A stretch of DNA of 55,777 bases from Thioalkalivibrio halophilus (GTDB taxonomy: Bacteria; Pseudomonadota; Gammaproteobacteria; Ectothiorhodospirales; Ectothiorhodospiraceae): assembly GCF_001995255.1 (NCBI RefSeq), contig NZ_MUZR01000044.1, forward strand, positions 1 to 55,777, read 5' to 3'. The stretch's first letter is position 1, and every line of letters starts with the position of its first letter. Of the stretch, positions 38,509 through 48,630 are shown piece by piece. The position numbers were made by a program, and so were the translations under genes. The notes below the pieces were generated by a model. The model saw only the letters and a list, made by a program, of their open reading frames with translations. It was not told where the DNA came from and ran no database searches.

Positions 38509-38769
38509 ATGCACGAACATTCGCTGATGGCCGACTTGCTGCGCAAGATCGAACAGGTGGCGGCCGACAACAACGCCGAGCGCGTGACCCGGGTCCGGGT
38601 GTGGCTCGGGGCGCTGTCGCATATCACGCCGGAGCATTTCCGCGAGCATTTCGAGGACAGCACCCGCGGCACGCTGGCCGAGGGCGCCGAACTGGAGGTG
38701 GAGGCCTCGGACGACGACACCCACCCCGAAGCCCAGCAGATCCTGCTGCGGAACCTGGACGTGGTGTGA
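38509..38769 (+). CDS. hypA: HypA, hydrogenase nickel chaperone, form without zinc domain
   Basis: The 86-residue protein delivers nickel to the hydrogenase large subunit with HypB-type partners. The nickel-binding N-terminus MHE (His2) and the helix EHSLMADLLRKIEQ are kept, and the C-terminal strand ILLRNLDVV matches the end of normal HypA. The middle 30 or so residues with two CxxC motifs are absent, replaced by SDDDTHPEAQQ, and there is no cysteine in the protein. It therefore cannot bind the structural zinc. The stop overlaps the hypF GTG start. Confidence 0.9.
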   Translation: MHEHSLMADLLRKIEQVAADNNAERVTRVRVWLGALSHITPEHFREHFEDSTRGTLAEGAELEVEASDDDTHPEAQQILLRNLDVV

Positions 38770-41114
38770 ACGACCCCGCCCGTGCACGCTGGCGCCTGAT
38801 CGTCGCGGGCCGGGTGCAGGGCGTCGGGTTCCGGCCGTTCGTCGCCCGTCAGGCCCGTCGGCTGGGGCTGACGGGGGCGGTCGCGAACACCCCGGAAGGG
38901 GTCGTGATCGAGATCGAAGGGCCGCAGGCGGCGCTGAGTTCCTTCCGCCGTTCCCTGGAGGAGGACGGCCCGCCGGCCGCACGCGTGGACCTGATCACCG
39001 CCACCACGATTCCGCCGCTCGGCGATGCGGATTTTTACGTCCGCACCAATCATGCCGCCGGCGGGGGCGCTCCCGCACTGGCCCCCGACCGCGCGCCCTG
39101 CCCGGCGTGTCGGGCCGAAATCCGTGACCCGGCTGCGCGGCGGTTCCGCTATCCGTTCACCGCCTGTGCCGACTGCGGACCGCGCTGGAGCATCGCGACC
39201 GACCTGCCCTGGGACCGGGCCCACACCACGCTGGCGGCGTTCCCGCTGTGCCCGGCCTGCCGGACGGAGTTCGAAGATCCGGAGGATCGGCGCTTCCACG
39301 CCGAGGCCATGGCCTGCCCCGCCTGCGGCCCGCAACTGACGCTGCGCACGCCGGACGGGGGCGCGCGGAGCACCGGCGACGACGCCCTGCGCGCGGCGGT
39401 GGACACCCTGCGCGAAGGGGGCATTCTGGCCCTGAAGGGGACGGGCGGCTTCCAGCTGCTGGTGGATGCCACCCGTCCGGAAGCGGTCGCGCGGCTGCGC
39501 CGGCGCAAGCAGCGGCCGGAGAAACCACTGGCGATCATGCTGCCGGGTCGGGCCGAAACGGATACGCTCGCCCGCATCGACGATGTCGAGCGGGCGCTGC
39601 TGGAATCCCCGGAGGCCCCCATCGTGCTGGTCGAGGGCCGGCCGGAGGCGCCGCTGGCCGAAGAGGTCGCCCCGGGTCTCGGGCGTCGCGGACTGATGCG
39701 CCCGTCCACCCCGCTGCACCTCCTGCTCCTGGACGACTTCGGCGAACCGGTGGTCTGCACTTCCGGGAACCGCAGCGGCGAGCCCCTGTGCGTGGAAGGC
39801 GACGAGGCGGTTGCCCGGCTGGGCGATATCGCGGACGCGATCCTGGATCACGACCGGCCGGTCGCACGGGCGCTGGACGACTCCGTGTTCCAGGTCGCCG
39901 CCGGCGAACCCCAGTGCCTGCGACTGGGGCGCGGCTGCATGCCAACGCGCGTGCCACTGCCTGCGGGGGAGCCCGCGGTTGCGCCCGCGCCGGTCACCCT
40001 GGCCCTGGGCGGGCAGCTCAAGGCCGCGCCCGCCCTGACGCTCGCGAACGAAGTGGTGGCCGGCGCCCATGTCGGCGACCTGGAAAGCGATGCGGCCCTG
40101 CGCAGGCTGGACGGGGAGGCGCGGGCCCTCGGCTCGCTCTGCGGGGTGGACATCGAACGGATCGCCTGCGACCGGCACCCGGATTACGCGTCCACACGCC
40201 TGGCCGAAACCTGGAACCTGCCGCTCACGCGGGTACAGCATCATCATGCCCATGCGGTGGCGGCCCTCGCGGAGCACGGCGTGCGCGAACCGGCGCTGGC
40301 CCTGGTGTGGGACGGGGCCGGGCTGGGCGACGACGGTACGCTGTGGGGCGGCGAGTGCCTGAGTCTCGACCGTGACGGGAGCTGGCGGCGCAGCGGGCAT
40401 CTGCGACCGTTCCGCCTGCCCGGGGGCGAGGCCGCGATGCGCGAACCGCGGCGCGCGCTGCTGGGCCTGCTGCATGCCCGGTACCACGGCGATCGCGCGG
40501 CCCTCGAGGCCAGCCCCGCGCGCGCCCTGTTCACCGCAGCGGAATGGCAGCCGCTGCTCGCCTGCCTGGACCGGGGGATCAACGCCCCGGTGACCTCCAG
40601 TGCGGGAAGGCTGTTCGATGCGGTCGCGGCACTCAGCGGCCTGCGCATCGCCGCCGGCTACGAAGGCCAGGCCGCGCTGCGCGTGCAGGAAGCCGCGGAG
40701 GCAGCCGGGCCCGCAGACAATGCTGCACAGTACGGCGATACAGACGCGATCACGCTGGATACCGACCTTGCCCCCTGGCAGGGCGACTGGGCCCCGCTGG
40801 TCGATGCCCTGCTCGCGGAACGCGCGGCGCGGCCGGTGGACGCGCCCGCACGCATGGCCACGCGGCTGCACCGGGCGCTCGCGGGATTCGCGGTCGCGGC
40901 GGCCCGCGCCAATAACCGGGAAACCGTGGCATTGACCGGCGGATGCTTCCAGAATCGGCATTTGCTGCAACAATGCGTGGACGCCCTGCGGGCGGCCGGT
41001 TTCCGCCCGCTCTGGCCGCAGCGCATCCCGCCCGGCGACGGCGGGCTGGCGACCGGCCAGGCCGTGATTGCAAGACGGGCGACCTCGCCCGTGCGAACCA
41101 CCGACGGAGACTGA
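38766..41114 (+). CDS. hypF: HypF, carbamoyltransferase for hydrogenase maturation
   Basis: The 782-residue enzyme converts carbamoyl phosphate into the precursor of the CN ligands of the Ni-Fe site. Domains in order are acylphosphatase (GRVQGVGFRPFVA, 15-27), a double zinc finger (CPAC…CADC, CPAC…CPAC, about 115-190), a YrdC-like domain (about 205-385; KGTGGFQLL) and a Kae1-like domain with VQHHHAHAVAAL and LTGGCFQN. The GTG start overlaps the hypA stop by 4 nt. Confidence 0.97.
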   Translation: MNDPARARWRLIVAGRVQGVGFRPFVARQARRLGLTGAVANTPEGVVIEIEGPQAALSSFRRSLEEDGPPAARVDLITATTIPPLGDADFYVRTNHAAGGGAPALAPDRAPCPACRAEIRDPAARRFRYPFTACADCGPRWSIATDLPWDRAHTTLAAFPLCPACRTEFEDPEDRRFHAEAMACPACGPQLTLRTPDGGARSTGDDALRAAVDTLREGGILALKGTGGFQLLVDATRPEAVARLRRRKQRPEKPLAIMLPGRAETDTLARIDDVERALLESPEAPIVLVEGRPEAPLAEEVAPGLGRRGLMRPSTPLHLLLLDDFGEPVVCTSGNRSGEPLCVEGDEAVARLGDIADAILDHDRPVARALDDSVFQVAAGEPQCLRLGRGCMPTRVPLPAGEPAVAPAPVTLALGGQLKAAPALTLANEVVAGAHVGDLESDAALRRLDGEARALGSLCGVDIERIACDRHPDYASTRLAETWNLPLTRVQHHHAHAVAALAEHGVREPALALVWDGAGLGDDGTLWGGECLSLDRDGSWRRSGHLRPFRLPGGEAAMREPRRALLGLLHARYHGDRAALEASPARALFTAAEWQPLLACLDRGINAPVTSSAGRLFDAVAALSGLRIAAGYEGQAALRVQEAAEAAGPADNAAQYGDTDAITLDTDLAPWQGDWAPLVDALLAERAARPVDAPARMATRLHRALAGFAVAAARANNRETVALTGGCFQNRHLLQQCVDALRAAGFRPLWPQRIPPGDGGLATGQAVIARRATSPVRTTDGD

Positions 41115-41118
41115 GACC

Positions 41119-41376
41119 ATGTGCCTGGCCATCCCCGGCCGCATCGACCACGTGGAGGAGGCGGACGATCCGCTGTTCCGCCAGGCGCGCGTCGCGTTCG
41201 GCGGCGTCACCCGAACGGTCTCTCTGGCCTGCACGCCGGAGGCCGGGCCGGGCGACTACGTGCTGGTGCATGCCGGCATCGCGATCGCCACCCTCGACGA
41301 GGCGGCCGCCGAACGCACCCTGGCGGCGCTGCGCGAAATCCCCGGGCACGATCCGTCCGCTCCGGAGGCTCCGTGA
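41119..41376 (+). CDS. hypC: HypC/HybG/HupF family hydrogenase chaperone
   Basis: The 85-residue protein begins MCLAIPGRI; Cys2 binds HypD and the large-subunit precursor. VSLACTPEAGPGDYVLVHAGIAI is the family's second conserved block. The ATG at 41119 is fixed by the Cys2 position; the open frame starts earlier inside hypF. It overlaps hypD by 4 nt (GTGA). Confidence 0.96.
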   Translation: MCLAIPGRIDHVEEADDPLFRQARVAFGGVTRTVSLACTPEAGPGDYVLVHAGIAIATLDEAAAERTLAALREIPGHDPSAPEAP

Positions 41377-42461
41377 AGCACCTCGACGAATACCGCGACC
41401 CGGCGCTGATCCTGCAGCAGGTCGAGGCGATCCGCGCGGCCTGCACCCGGCGCTGGACGCTGATGGAGGTCTGCGGCGGCCAGACCCACGCGATCCTGCG
41501 CCACGGGCTGGATGAATTGCTGGCCGACTCGGTCGAGCTGCTCCACGGGCCCGGCTGCCCGGTCTGCGTGACCCCGGCCGAGACCCTTGATCAGGCGGTA
41601 CTGCTGACCCGCCGCCCGGAGGTGATGCTGTGCACCTTCGGCGACATGCTGCGCGTACCGGGCGCGCTGGGCGACCTGAACGCCGCGCGCGCGGCCGGGG
41701 GCGACGTGCGCGTGATCTACTCGCCGCTGGATGCTGTCGCACTGGCGCGGGAACACCCGAAGCGCGAGGTGGTGCTGCTGGCGGTGGGCTTCGAGACCAC
41801 CGCCCCGGCCGCCGCCATCGCGGTGCTGCAGGCCGAGGCCCTGGGCCTGACCAACCTGTCGCTGCTGGTCTCGCACTCACTGGTGCCGCCGGCGATGGAG
41901 GCCCTGCTGACCGACCCGGACAGTCGCATCCAGGGCTTTCTGGCCGCCGGACACGTCTGCACGGTGGAAGGTGCAGACGTCTACCGGACGATCGCCGAAC
42001 GCTTCCGGATTCCCATCGTGGTGACGGGCTTCGAGCCGGTGGACCTGCTGGCCGGGATTCGGGCCTGCGTGGAGCAGCTGGAACGCGGCGAAGCGCGGGT
42101 GGAGAACCGCTACGACCGGGCCGCCCGCGATGACGGCAACGCCGCCGCGCGCGATGCGGTCACCCGCGTGTTCGAGCCGGTGGAACGCGAGTGGCGCGGC
42201 ATGGGCCGCCTGCCCGCCAGCGGCCTGGGCCTGCGTCCGGAATACGCGCGCTTCGATGCCCTGAAGCGCTTTGACCTGGCCGGGACCGAATCCGGAGGAG
42301 ACGGTCCCTGTATCGCCGGCCAGGTGCTGCGCGGGCTGAGCCGACCCCCCGACTGTCCGGCCTTCGGCCGCGAATGCACCCCGGATCACCCCCTGGGGGC
42401 GCCGATGGTCTCCTCCGAGGGGGCCTGCGCGGCCTACCTCCACTACCGGGGCGAGACATGA
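41373..42461 (+). CDS. hypD: HypD, hydrogenase Fe(CN)2CO assembly protein
   Basis: The 362-residue iron-sulfur protein assembles the Fe(CN)2CO group with HypC and HypE. Signature segments are MEVCGGQTHAI, HGPGCPVCVTP and VGFETTAP, and the 4Fe-4S cysteines lie in the last third (CPAFGRECTPDHPLGAPMVS). The GTG start overlaps the hypC stop and the stop overlaps the hypE start. Confidence 0.97.
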   Translation: MKHLDEYRDPALILQQVEAIRAACTRRWTLMEVCGGQTHAILRHGLDELLADSVELLHGPGCPVCVTPAETLDQAVLLTRRPEVMLCTFGDMLRVPGALGDLNAARAAGGDVRVIYSPLDAVALAREHPKREVVLLAVGFETTAPAAAIAVLQAEALGLTNLSLLVSHSLVPPAMEALLTDPDSRIQGFLAAGHVCTVEGADVYRTIAERFRIPIVVTGFEPVDLLAGIRACVEQLERGEARVENRYDRAARDDGNAAARDAVTRVFEPVEREWRGMGRLPASGLGLRPEYARFDALKRFDLAGTESGGDGPCIAGQVLRGLSRPPDCPAFGRECTPDHPLGAPMVSSEGACAAYLHYRGET

Positions 42462-43462
42462 CCACCGAGGTCGTGCGGCTGGCACATGGCGGCGGGGGCC
42501 GGCTGCAGGCCGGGCTGCTGGACGAGGTGATCCTGCCGGCCCTCGGCGCCCGCGCCTGCGGCGCCCCCGATGCCGCCGTGCTCGACGCGCCGGGCGGACG
42601 CCTGGCCCTGACCACCGACAGCTTCGTGGTGCGGCCGCTGTTCTTTCCCGGTGGCGACATCGGCCGCCTCGCGGTACACGGCACGGTCAACGACCTGGCG
42701 ATGGCCGGGGCGCGTCCGCTGTGGCTGACGCTGGGGCTGATCCTCGAGGAGGGGCTCCCGCTGGAGGACCTGCGCCGCGTCCTCGCCTCCGTAAGCGCGG
42801 CCGCCGAAGAATGTGGTGTGCAGGTGGTAGCCGGCGACACCAAGGTGGTCGAGGCCGGGCATGGTGACGGGGTCTACATCAACACGAGCGGCGCAGGCGT
42901 GGTCCCGGACGGGGTTGGCATCGAACCGACGGCGATCCGGCCGGGCGACGTGCTGCTGGCCAGCGGCGACCTCGGGCGCCACGGTGTGGCCATCCTCGCC
43001 GCCCGCGAGAACCTCGGCCTCGAGCCGCCCGTGCCCAGCGACAGCGCGTCGGTCGCTGCAGCCGTGGCGGCCCTGCTGGATGCCGGGGTGGCGGTACATG
43101 CACTGCGCGACCCGACCCGTGGCGGCGCCGTTGCCGCGCTGCAGGAGCTGGCCGACGCGTCCGGCTGCCGCCTGGTGCTGGAGGATGAGGCCATCCCCGT
43201 ACGCGAAGACGTACGCGGGGCCTGCGAGATCCTCGGGCTGGACCCCCTGCACTCGGCCTGCGAGGGCCGGTTCCTCGCGGCCGTCCCGGCGGACCATGCC
43301 GAGCAGGCGCTGGCGGTCCTGCAGTCCGTTCCGGTGACCCGGGACGCAGTCGCCATCGGCCGGGCCGTTGCCGGCGATCCGGCGGTGATCCGGCGCCTGG
43401 CCACTGGCGTGGAACGCCGACTGGTCCTGCCGGCCGGAGAACAGCTCCCGCGCATCTGCTGA
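42458..43462 (+). CDS. hypE: HypE, hydrogenase maturation dehydratase
   Basis: The 334-residue enzyme dehydrates the HypF-made thiocarboxamide to thiocyanate. The C-terminal cysteine that carries the group is present (PRIC). N-terminal HGGGGRLQ and DSFVV, and CGVQVVAGDTKVV, match the PurM-like ATP-binding fold. The start overlaps hypD by ATGA. hypB is not in this window. Confidence 0.97.
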   Translation: MTTEVVRLAHGGGGRLQAGLLDEVILPALGARACGAPDAAVLDAPGGRLALTTDSFVVRPLFFPGGDIGRLAVHGTVNDLAMAGARPLWLTLGLILEEGLPLEDLRRVLASVSAAAEECGVQVVAGDTKVVEAGHGDGVYINTSGAGVVPDGVGIEPTAIRPGDVLLASGDLGRHGVAILAARENLGLEPPVPSDSASVAAAVAALLDAGVAVHALRDPTRGGAVAALQELADASGCRLVLEDEAIPVREDVRGACEILGLDPLHSACEGRFLAAVPADHAEQALAVLQSVPVTRDAVAIGRAVAGDPAVIRRLATGVERRLVLPAGEQLPRIC

Positions 43463-43520
43463 AAACCGCGCCGGCACGCGCTATCGTTGGTCGGGCCCGC
43501 CATACCACCGGAGACCGACC

Positions 43521-43739
43521 ATGACCCTTCGCCCCCTCGCTCTCGCCCCGCTGGCCCTGGCCTCCAGTCCGGCGCTCGCGCACCCCGGACATGGGCACGG
43601 CGACGGCCATTCCCTGCTGCATTATCTGAGCTCGCCGGAGCATGTCTGGCCCGCGGCCGCGGCCCTGCTGCTGGCCGCCGTAATCGGGGGCGCCTGGCTG
43701 TGGCGGCGGTCGCGCCGGCGGAAAGACCCGCGGAGCTGA
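43521..43739 (+). CDS. Small His-rich single-pass membrane protein next to hyp genes
   Basis: The 72-residue protein has a signal peptide (about 1-20, ending ALA), an exposed HPGHGHGDGHS segment, one transmembrane helix (about 44-62) and a basic tail RRSRRRKD. The HPGHG motif is like the mature start of HupE/UreJ nickel permeases, but no permease domain follows. GGAGA precedes the ATG, 58 nt after hypE. A role in nickel binding at the periplasmic face is a guess. Confidence 0.8.
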   Translation: MTLRPLALAPLALASSPALAHPGHGHGDGHSLLHYLSSPEHVWPAAAALLLAAVIGGAWLWRRSRRRKDPRS

Positions 43740-43791
43740 CGGCGGGCACGAATCCTGCTGACAAACCAGTCAACGCTCGGGAGAGCCGGTC

Positions 43792-43821
43792 ACGACAGTG
43801 AAAACCCGGTTCGGGGATAAT
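43792..43821 (+). promoter_or_regulatory. Sigma-70-type promoter for the PDC sensor gene
   Basis: ACGACA (43792-43797), an 18-bp spacer and GATAAT (43816-43821) give 4/6 and 5/6 consensus matches, about 33 nt before the ATG at 43854. Confidence 0.45.
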
Positions 43822-43853
43822 GCGCGCGCACCAAAAGGAATCGGAAACGCACC

Positions 43854-44804
43854 ATGAACGAACTGAAACAGGCCATCGAGCACCAGCGGGAGTACCTGGA
43901 AGAGCGGCTGCATGAGCCGCTGAGCGGGATCGCGGCGCGCCTGGTGCCGGCCTGGCCCCGGCGCGAAGAACTGGACTCGATCCTGGAGGACGGGATCCGG
44001 CGGATCCCCGAGGCCACATTCATGTACGCGCTCAACACCCGCGGGATCCAGCTGTCCGACAACATCTCCCGCAGCGGCGTGCTGCCCGAGCACTTCGGCC
44101 GCGACCGCTCGCAGCGGCCATACATGAAGGAGGCCGTGCCGGCCGATGGTTTCCTGCTGTCCGAGGCCTATATCAGCCTGCTGGGGCGGCGCCCGTCGCT
44201 GACCGCCCTGCAGCTCGTCCGCGACGACAACGGCCGGGCCCTGGGTTTCCTCGGCGCGGACTTCGACCTGCGCAACCTGCCGGACCTGTCGGAGGACCTG
44301 TACGAGGAATCCAGCGAGTGGCGTCAGATCAAGGGCGACCCGTCGATCCGCGGCACGCTGTTCCAGCAGAGCCGCACCGAAAGCCTGATGGACCGCAACA
44401 TGGACACCGCGCTGGCCATCCTGGAGGAGCTGTTCACCGAACGCGGCGTGTTCCAGGGCGTGTTCCACTTCTCCAGCTCGCGCGCGACCCTGTGGACCAC
44501 CGAGGATCCGTACCGCTACCGCATCCTGACCCACGAGTCGCTGGCCGACCCGGATGTCTGCCTGGCCTTCCCCCACGAGCCCTACCCGGAGGAGGCACTG
44601 ATCCCGCAACGGGACATCGGCCGGGTGCTGGACGGCCTGCGGACCCTGCGTTTCGCCGACGACACCGTGTATCTGCGTTCCGCGTCGCTCAACCTGTTCA
44701 ACGGCATGGTCAGCCTGACCTTCTCCTGCGACGGCTCGCACTACATGACCTCCGAGGAATTCCTCGGGCGTTCCATCGAATTCTGGCTGGGGGCGACCGG
44801 CTGA
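43854..44804 (+). CDS. Stand-alone PDC sensor domain protein
   Basis: The 316-residue soluble protein looks like a PDC/Cache-type sensor fold: FMYALNTRGIQLSDNI, FGRDRSQRPYMKEAV, FLLSEAYISLLGRRPSLTALQLV and LGFLGADFDLRNL follow the order of a dCache strand set. It lacks a signal peptide and membrane helix, so the sensor is cytoplasmic, and no output domain is attached. The C-terminal half is not recognised. It precedes the phosphatase gene. Confidence 0.82.
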   Translation: MNELKQAIEHQREYLEERLHEPLSGIAARLVPAWPRREELDSILEDGIRRIPEATFMYALNTRGIQLSDNISRSGVLPEHFGRDRSQRPYMKEAVPADGFLLSEAYISLLGRRPSLTALQLVRDDNGRALGFLGADFDLRNLPDLSEDLYEESSEWRQIKGDPSIRGTLFQQSRTESLMDRNMDTALAILEELFTERGVFQGVFHFSSSRATLWTTEDPYRYRILTHESLADPDVCLAFPHEPYPEEALIPQRDIGRVLDGLRTLRFADDTVYLRSASLNLFNGMVSLTFSCDGSHYMTSEEFLGRSIEFWLGATG

Positions 44805-44831
44805 CCCCGCCCGGATCCCTGCGGATCCTTC

Positions 44832-44857
44832 ACGGCCCCGGATGCCACCGGGGCCGT
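44832..44857 (+). terminator. Terminator-like hairpin after the PDC sensor gene
   Basis: ACGGCCCCGG and CCGGGGCCGT form a perfect 10-bp stem with a 6-nt loop, 28 nt past the stop, followed by TTC only. Confidence 0.55.
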
Positions 44858-44950
44858 TTCACCCGTTTCGTACTCTCCCGCCCGGGGGTGTCCCGCAATC
44901 CCCGAAACCGGCATCATGGCAGGGTCTTCATCCCTCCCGCCGGACTCGAC

Positions 44951-45793
<843 letters not shown>

Positions 45794-45844
45794 ACGGAAA
45801 TCACGGAACCCGTATACTGTATAAACAGTGAAGCAGTTCACATA

Positions 45845-46900
45845 ATGGATCGTCCGATGGCCCCCTCCCGTTTCGTCCGCTCGCTGTTGCTGTTGTCCCT
45901 GCTGTCCCTGACGGGCGGCTGTGCAATGCTGGAACAGGAACCGGACGCAGACCCGGAACCGACCCAGGACCCGCAAGCGACGGATGAACCGCGGGAAGCA
46001 GCCCGGTCGGACGAAAAACATGCCTCACCGCCGACCCTTGCTGCTATCCTGAGCCGGCTGCAGGCGGGCGAATGGGACCGGGCGGAGACCATGCTGGAGC
46101 GGTTCCGGGAATCCCGCCCCGAGGACCCCACCGCGCGCTCGCTGCAGCGTCAGCTCACGGAGGACCCGGAAACGCTGCTCGCCGACGGCGAGACCCGGCA
46201 TACCGTGGAAGCGGGCGAGACCCTGGGTCTGATCGCCAGGCGCTACACCGGCGACGCCACGCAGTTCGTGATCCTGGCTCGGCTCAACGACATCCGGCGG
46301 CCGGAACACCTGACCGTCGGTCAGCAGCTGCGGGTTCCCCCGCCCGCCGACCCCCAGGACGCCGGCGAGCCTGGTGTCACCCCCGATCTCGACGAGCAGC
46401 TGCAGGCCCTGGGTGCGGGCGCGGAAGACGGCTCCCGCGAACATGGGGAGTCCTACCGCATGACCATCCGCGCCGACCTCGACGCCGGGCGTCACGAAGC
46501 GGCCTACGAGACCGCACGGGCCGCCCGTGAGGCCGCCCCCGATGAGGCCTGGGACGACTGGCTCGACCCGCTGGAACGGGAGGCCGCGGCGGCCCATTAC
46601 GAACAGCGCGGCCTGGATGCGCGAGACCGGGACGACGCGGACGCGGCCAGGGACTGGCTGGAACGCGCACTGGAGGCGGAACCCGGGCGCGAACCGGCAC
46701 GAACCGAACTGGCGCGTCTGCGGCGCGCGGAAGCGGAGACCCTGCACTCCGCCGCGATCGTCCACTACCGCAACCAGGAACTCGAGCGGGCCATTGAGCT
46801 GTGGGATGCCGCGCTCGAGCTCGATCCCGACTTCGACGCGGCGGAAGGCTATCGCCTGCGCGCCCGCGAGCTGCAGCGGCGCCTGGAGAACATGGAGTAA
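45845..46900 (+). CDS. Lipoprotein with LysM and tetratricopeptide repeats
   Basis: The 351-residue protein has a lipoprotein signal with lipobox LTGGC (Cys26), an acidic Pro/Asp linker, a LysM domain (about 119-163; HTVEAGETLGLIARRY…LRVP) for peptidoglycan binding and TPR-like helices at about 205-350. It should sit in the envelope and bind cell wall while recruiting partners. It is convergent with the Ser/Thr kinase gene. TATACT (45813-45818) is a good -10 with weak -35. Confidence 0.88.
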   Translation: MDRPMAPSRFVRSLLLLSLLSLTGGCAMLEQEPDADPEPTQDPQATDEPREAARSDEKHASPPTLAAILSRLQAGEWDRAETMLERFRESRPEDPTARSLQRQLTEDPETLLADGETRHTVEAGETLGLIARRYTGDATQFVILARLNDIRRPEHLTVGQQLRVPPPADPQDAGEPGVTPDLDEQLQALGAGAEDGSREHGESYRMTIRADLDAGRHEAAYETARAAREAAPDEAWDDWLDPLEREAAAAHYEQRGLDARDRDDADAARDWLERALEAEPGREPARTELARLRRAEAETLHSAAIVHYRNQELERAIELWDAALELDPDFDAAEGYRLRARELQRRLENME

Positions 46901-46926
46901 CCGGCCGGCGGCCGGACCGCGGCGGA

Positions 46927-48627
46927 CTATCCGCTGCGTTCGTCACCCCCCGGGTCCGCGCCGGGCGGCCGTTCCGGTGGAGCCACCGGCATGGTCCGCG
47001 TGGCGGAGGCATCGTCCTTGTGCCCCGACGGCGCCGGGTCCGCAGCCGCCCGCTTGACCCGCGCTTCCAGCGAATCCGCCATGGCGTTGCAGGCGGAGAA
47101 AACGCGTTCGAAGTCGTCCCGCCGCCGCACCCGGATACGGGTATCCAGCCGCCCCTGGGCGATCTGGTCCAGCGCGCCGCGCAGGGTTTCCATCGGCACC
47201 TGCAGGCGCCGGGCAAAGACATAGACGCCCAGCAGCACGGCCAGCACGGTCACCACCGTCAGCATGAGCAGCGCCATCATGGTGGTGCGCCCCGCTTCCT
47301 GCAGCGAAGAGGTACTGAGCGCCACCTGCAGATGTCCCAGTTCGAAATCCTGGAACCGCACCGGCGCCTCGAACAGGAACACGTCGTTGCCGTCCGGACC
47401 GGCGGTGGACCATACCGTGCGCCCCTCGCGCGAGAGCAGAAGATCCTCGGCCGGCGGCTCGTTGCGCGGCTCGCCCAGCGCGTCCGGGTCGGAGCTGGCG
47501 ACGATACGTCCGTGCCGATCGCTGACGGACAGCAGTTCGATCTCGCGATTGGCCTGCATGTCGCGCAGGCGCGCCTGCATCGCGATGGAATCCTCCAGCA
47601 GCAGGTCCTCGGCGCTCTCCACCGCGATGGTGCCCGCGAGCGTGGAACCGTAATCGAAAGCGAGGTCGGTCATCACCTCGTTCTGTTTCTGCTGCACCAG
47701 GAAGGCACCCACCGCCAGGGTGACCGCGACCAGAGCCCCCATCACGGCGGTCCAGCGCAGGCGCAGGGGCACGATGCGGCGCCCGGCACCGGCGCGTTCG
47801 CGTTCGGCGCGCTCGTCCTCGATGCGCTGCAGATCCACCAGCAGCTCGGCGGCCGACTGATAACGCCGGGACGGGTCGCGTTCCAGCAGCCGGCGCACCA
47901 CCGCGACCAGGTCTTCCGGGCAGTCGCGGATGATCGGCCGTGGTTCCGGCACCGGCTCTTCCAGGACCCGCTCCAGGACCCGACCGGCCTCGCCATCCAG
48001 AAACGGCCGATGCCCGGTGAGCAGTTCGTACAGCACTACGCCCATCGACCACAGATCGCTGCGACCGTCGGCATCACCGCCGCGGATCAGCTCGGGGGCC
48101 ATGTAATGGGGAGTACCGGCCGACGCGGTGTGGTCCTCGGCGCGCCATTCGGGATCGAACAGGGTCTCGGCAATGCCGAAATCCATCACCTTGATGTTGA
48201 CCGTGGCACTGGTGACGAGGATGTTTTCCGGCTTGATGTCCCGGTGGATCACGCCATGGCGGTGAGCATAGTCCAGCGCCTCGGCCAGCTGCTGCGCCAC
48301 CTTGAGAAAATTGCGCAGCAGCAATGGCCGGAACTGTTCGGCGTAGGCATCCAGCGTCTGCCCCTCCACCAGCTCCATGGCGATGAACGGCCGGCCCTCG
48401 GCTTCGCCCACGTCGAAGACCGTGACAATACCCGGGTGGGTCAGCGTACCCGCGGCACGGGCCTCGGTCAGGAAGCGCTGGCGGTATTCCGGATCGCAGG
48501 CGTAGTCGTCATGCAGGATCTTGATGGCCAGGGTCCGACGGATCTGCGGGTCATACCCCTGATGGACCGTCGCCATCGCGCCGCGGCCCAGCTCCTCGCC
48601 AACTTCATACCGGCCGAAGCGGCGCAT
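46927..48627 (-). CDS. Membrane Hanks-type serine/threonine protein kinase with HAMP domain
   Basis: The 566-residue protein has an N-terminal kinase domain (about 6-270): GRGAMATVH, Lys36 in LAIK, HRDIKPEN (Asp130), DFG at 149-151 and GTPHYMAPE. A first transmembrane helix (about 293-311) leads to a periplasmic sensory part (about 315-425), a second helix (about 435-458) and a HAMP domain. A basic and Pro-rich tail follows. HAMP in a kinase with the catalytic domain first is uncommon. The upstream FHA gene ends three bases before the start, so they are coupled. Confidence 0.95.
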   Translation of the reverse strand: MRRFGRYEVGEELGRGAMATVHQGYDPQIRRTLAIKILHDDYACDPEYRQRFLTEARAAGTLTHPGIVTVFDVGEAEGRPFIAMELVEGQTLDAYAEQFRPLLLRNFLKVAQQLAEALDYAHRHGVIHRDIKPENILVTSATVNIKVMDFGIAETLFDPEWRAEDHTASAGTPHYMAPELIRGGDADGRSDLWSMGVVLYELLTGHRPFLDGEAGRVLERVLEEPVPEPRPIIRDCPEDLVAVVRRLLERDPSRRYQSAAELLVDLQRIEDERAERERAGAGRRIVPLRLRWTAVMGALVAVTLAVGAFLVQQKQNEVMTDLAFDYGSTLAGTIAVESAEDLLLEDSIAMQARLRDMQANREIELLSVSDRHGRIVASSDPDALGEPRNEPPAEDLLLSREGRTVWSTAGPDGNDVFLFEAPVRFQDFELGHLQVALSTSSLQEAGRTTMMALLMLTVVTVLAVLLGVYVFARRLQVPMETLRGALDQIAQGRLDTRIRVRRRDDFERVFSACNAMADSLEARVKRAAADPAPSGHKDDASATRTMPVAPPERPPGADPGGDERSG

Positions 48628-48630
48628 GGA

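Noticed and set aside
45815-45828. LexA-box-like ACTGT-ATAA-ACAGT upstream of the LysM lipoprotein
   Set aside because: The half-sites CTGT and ACAG are separated by 4 bp, whereas gammaproteobacterial LexA needs 8.
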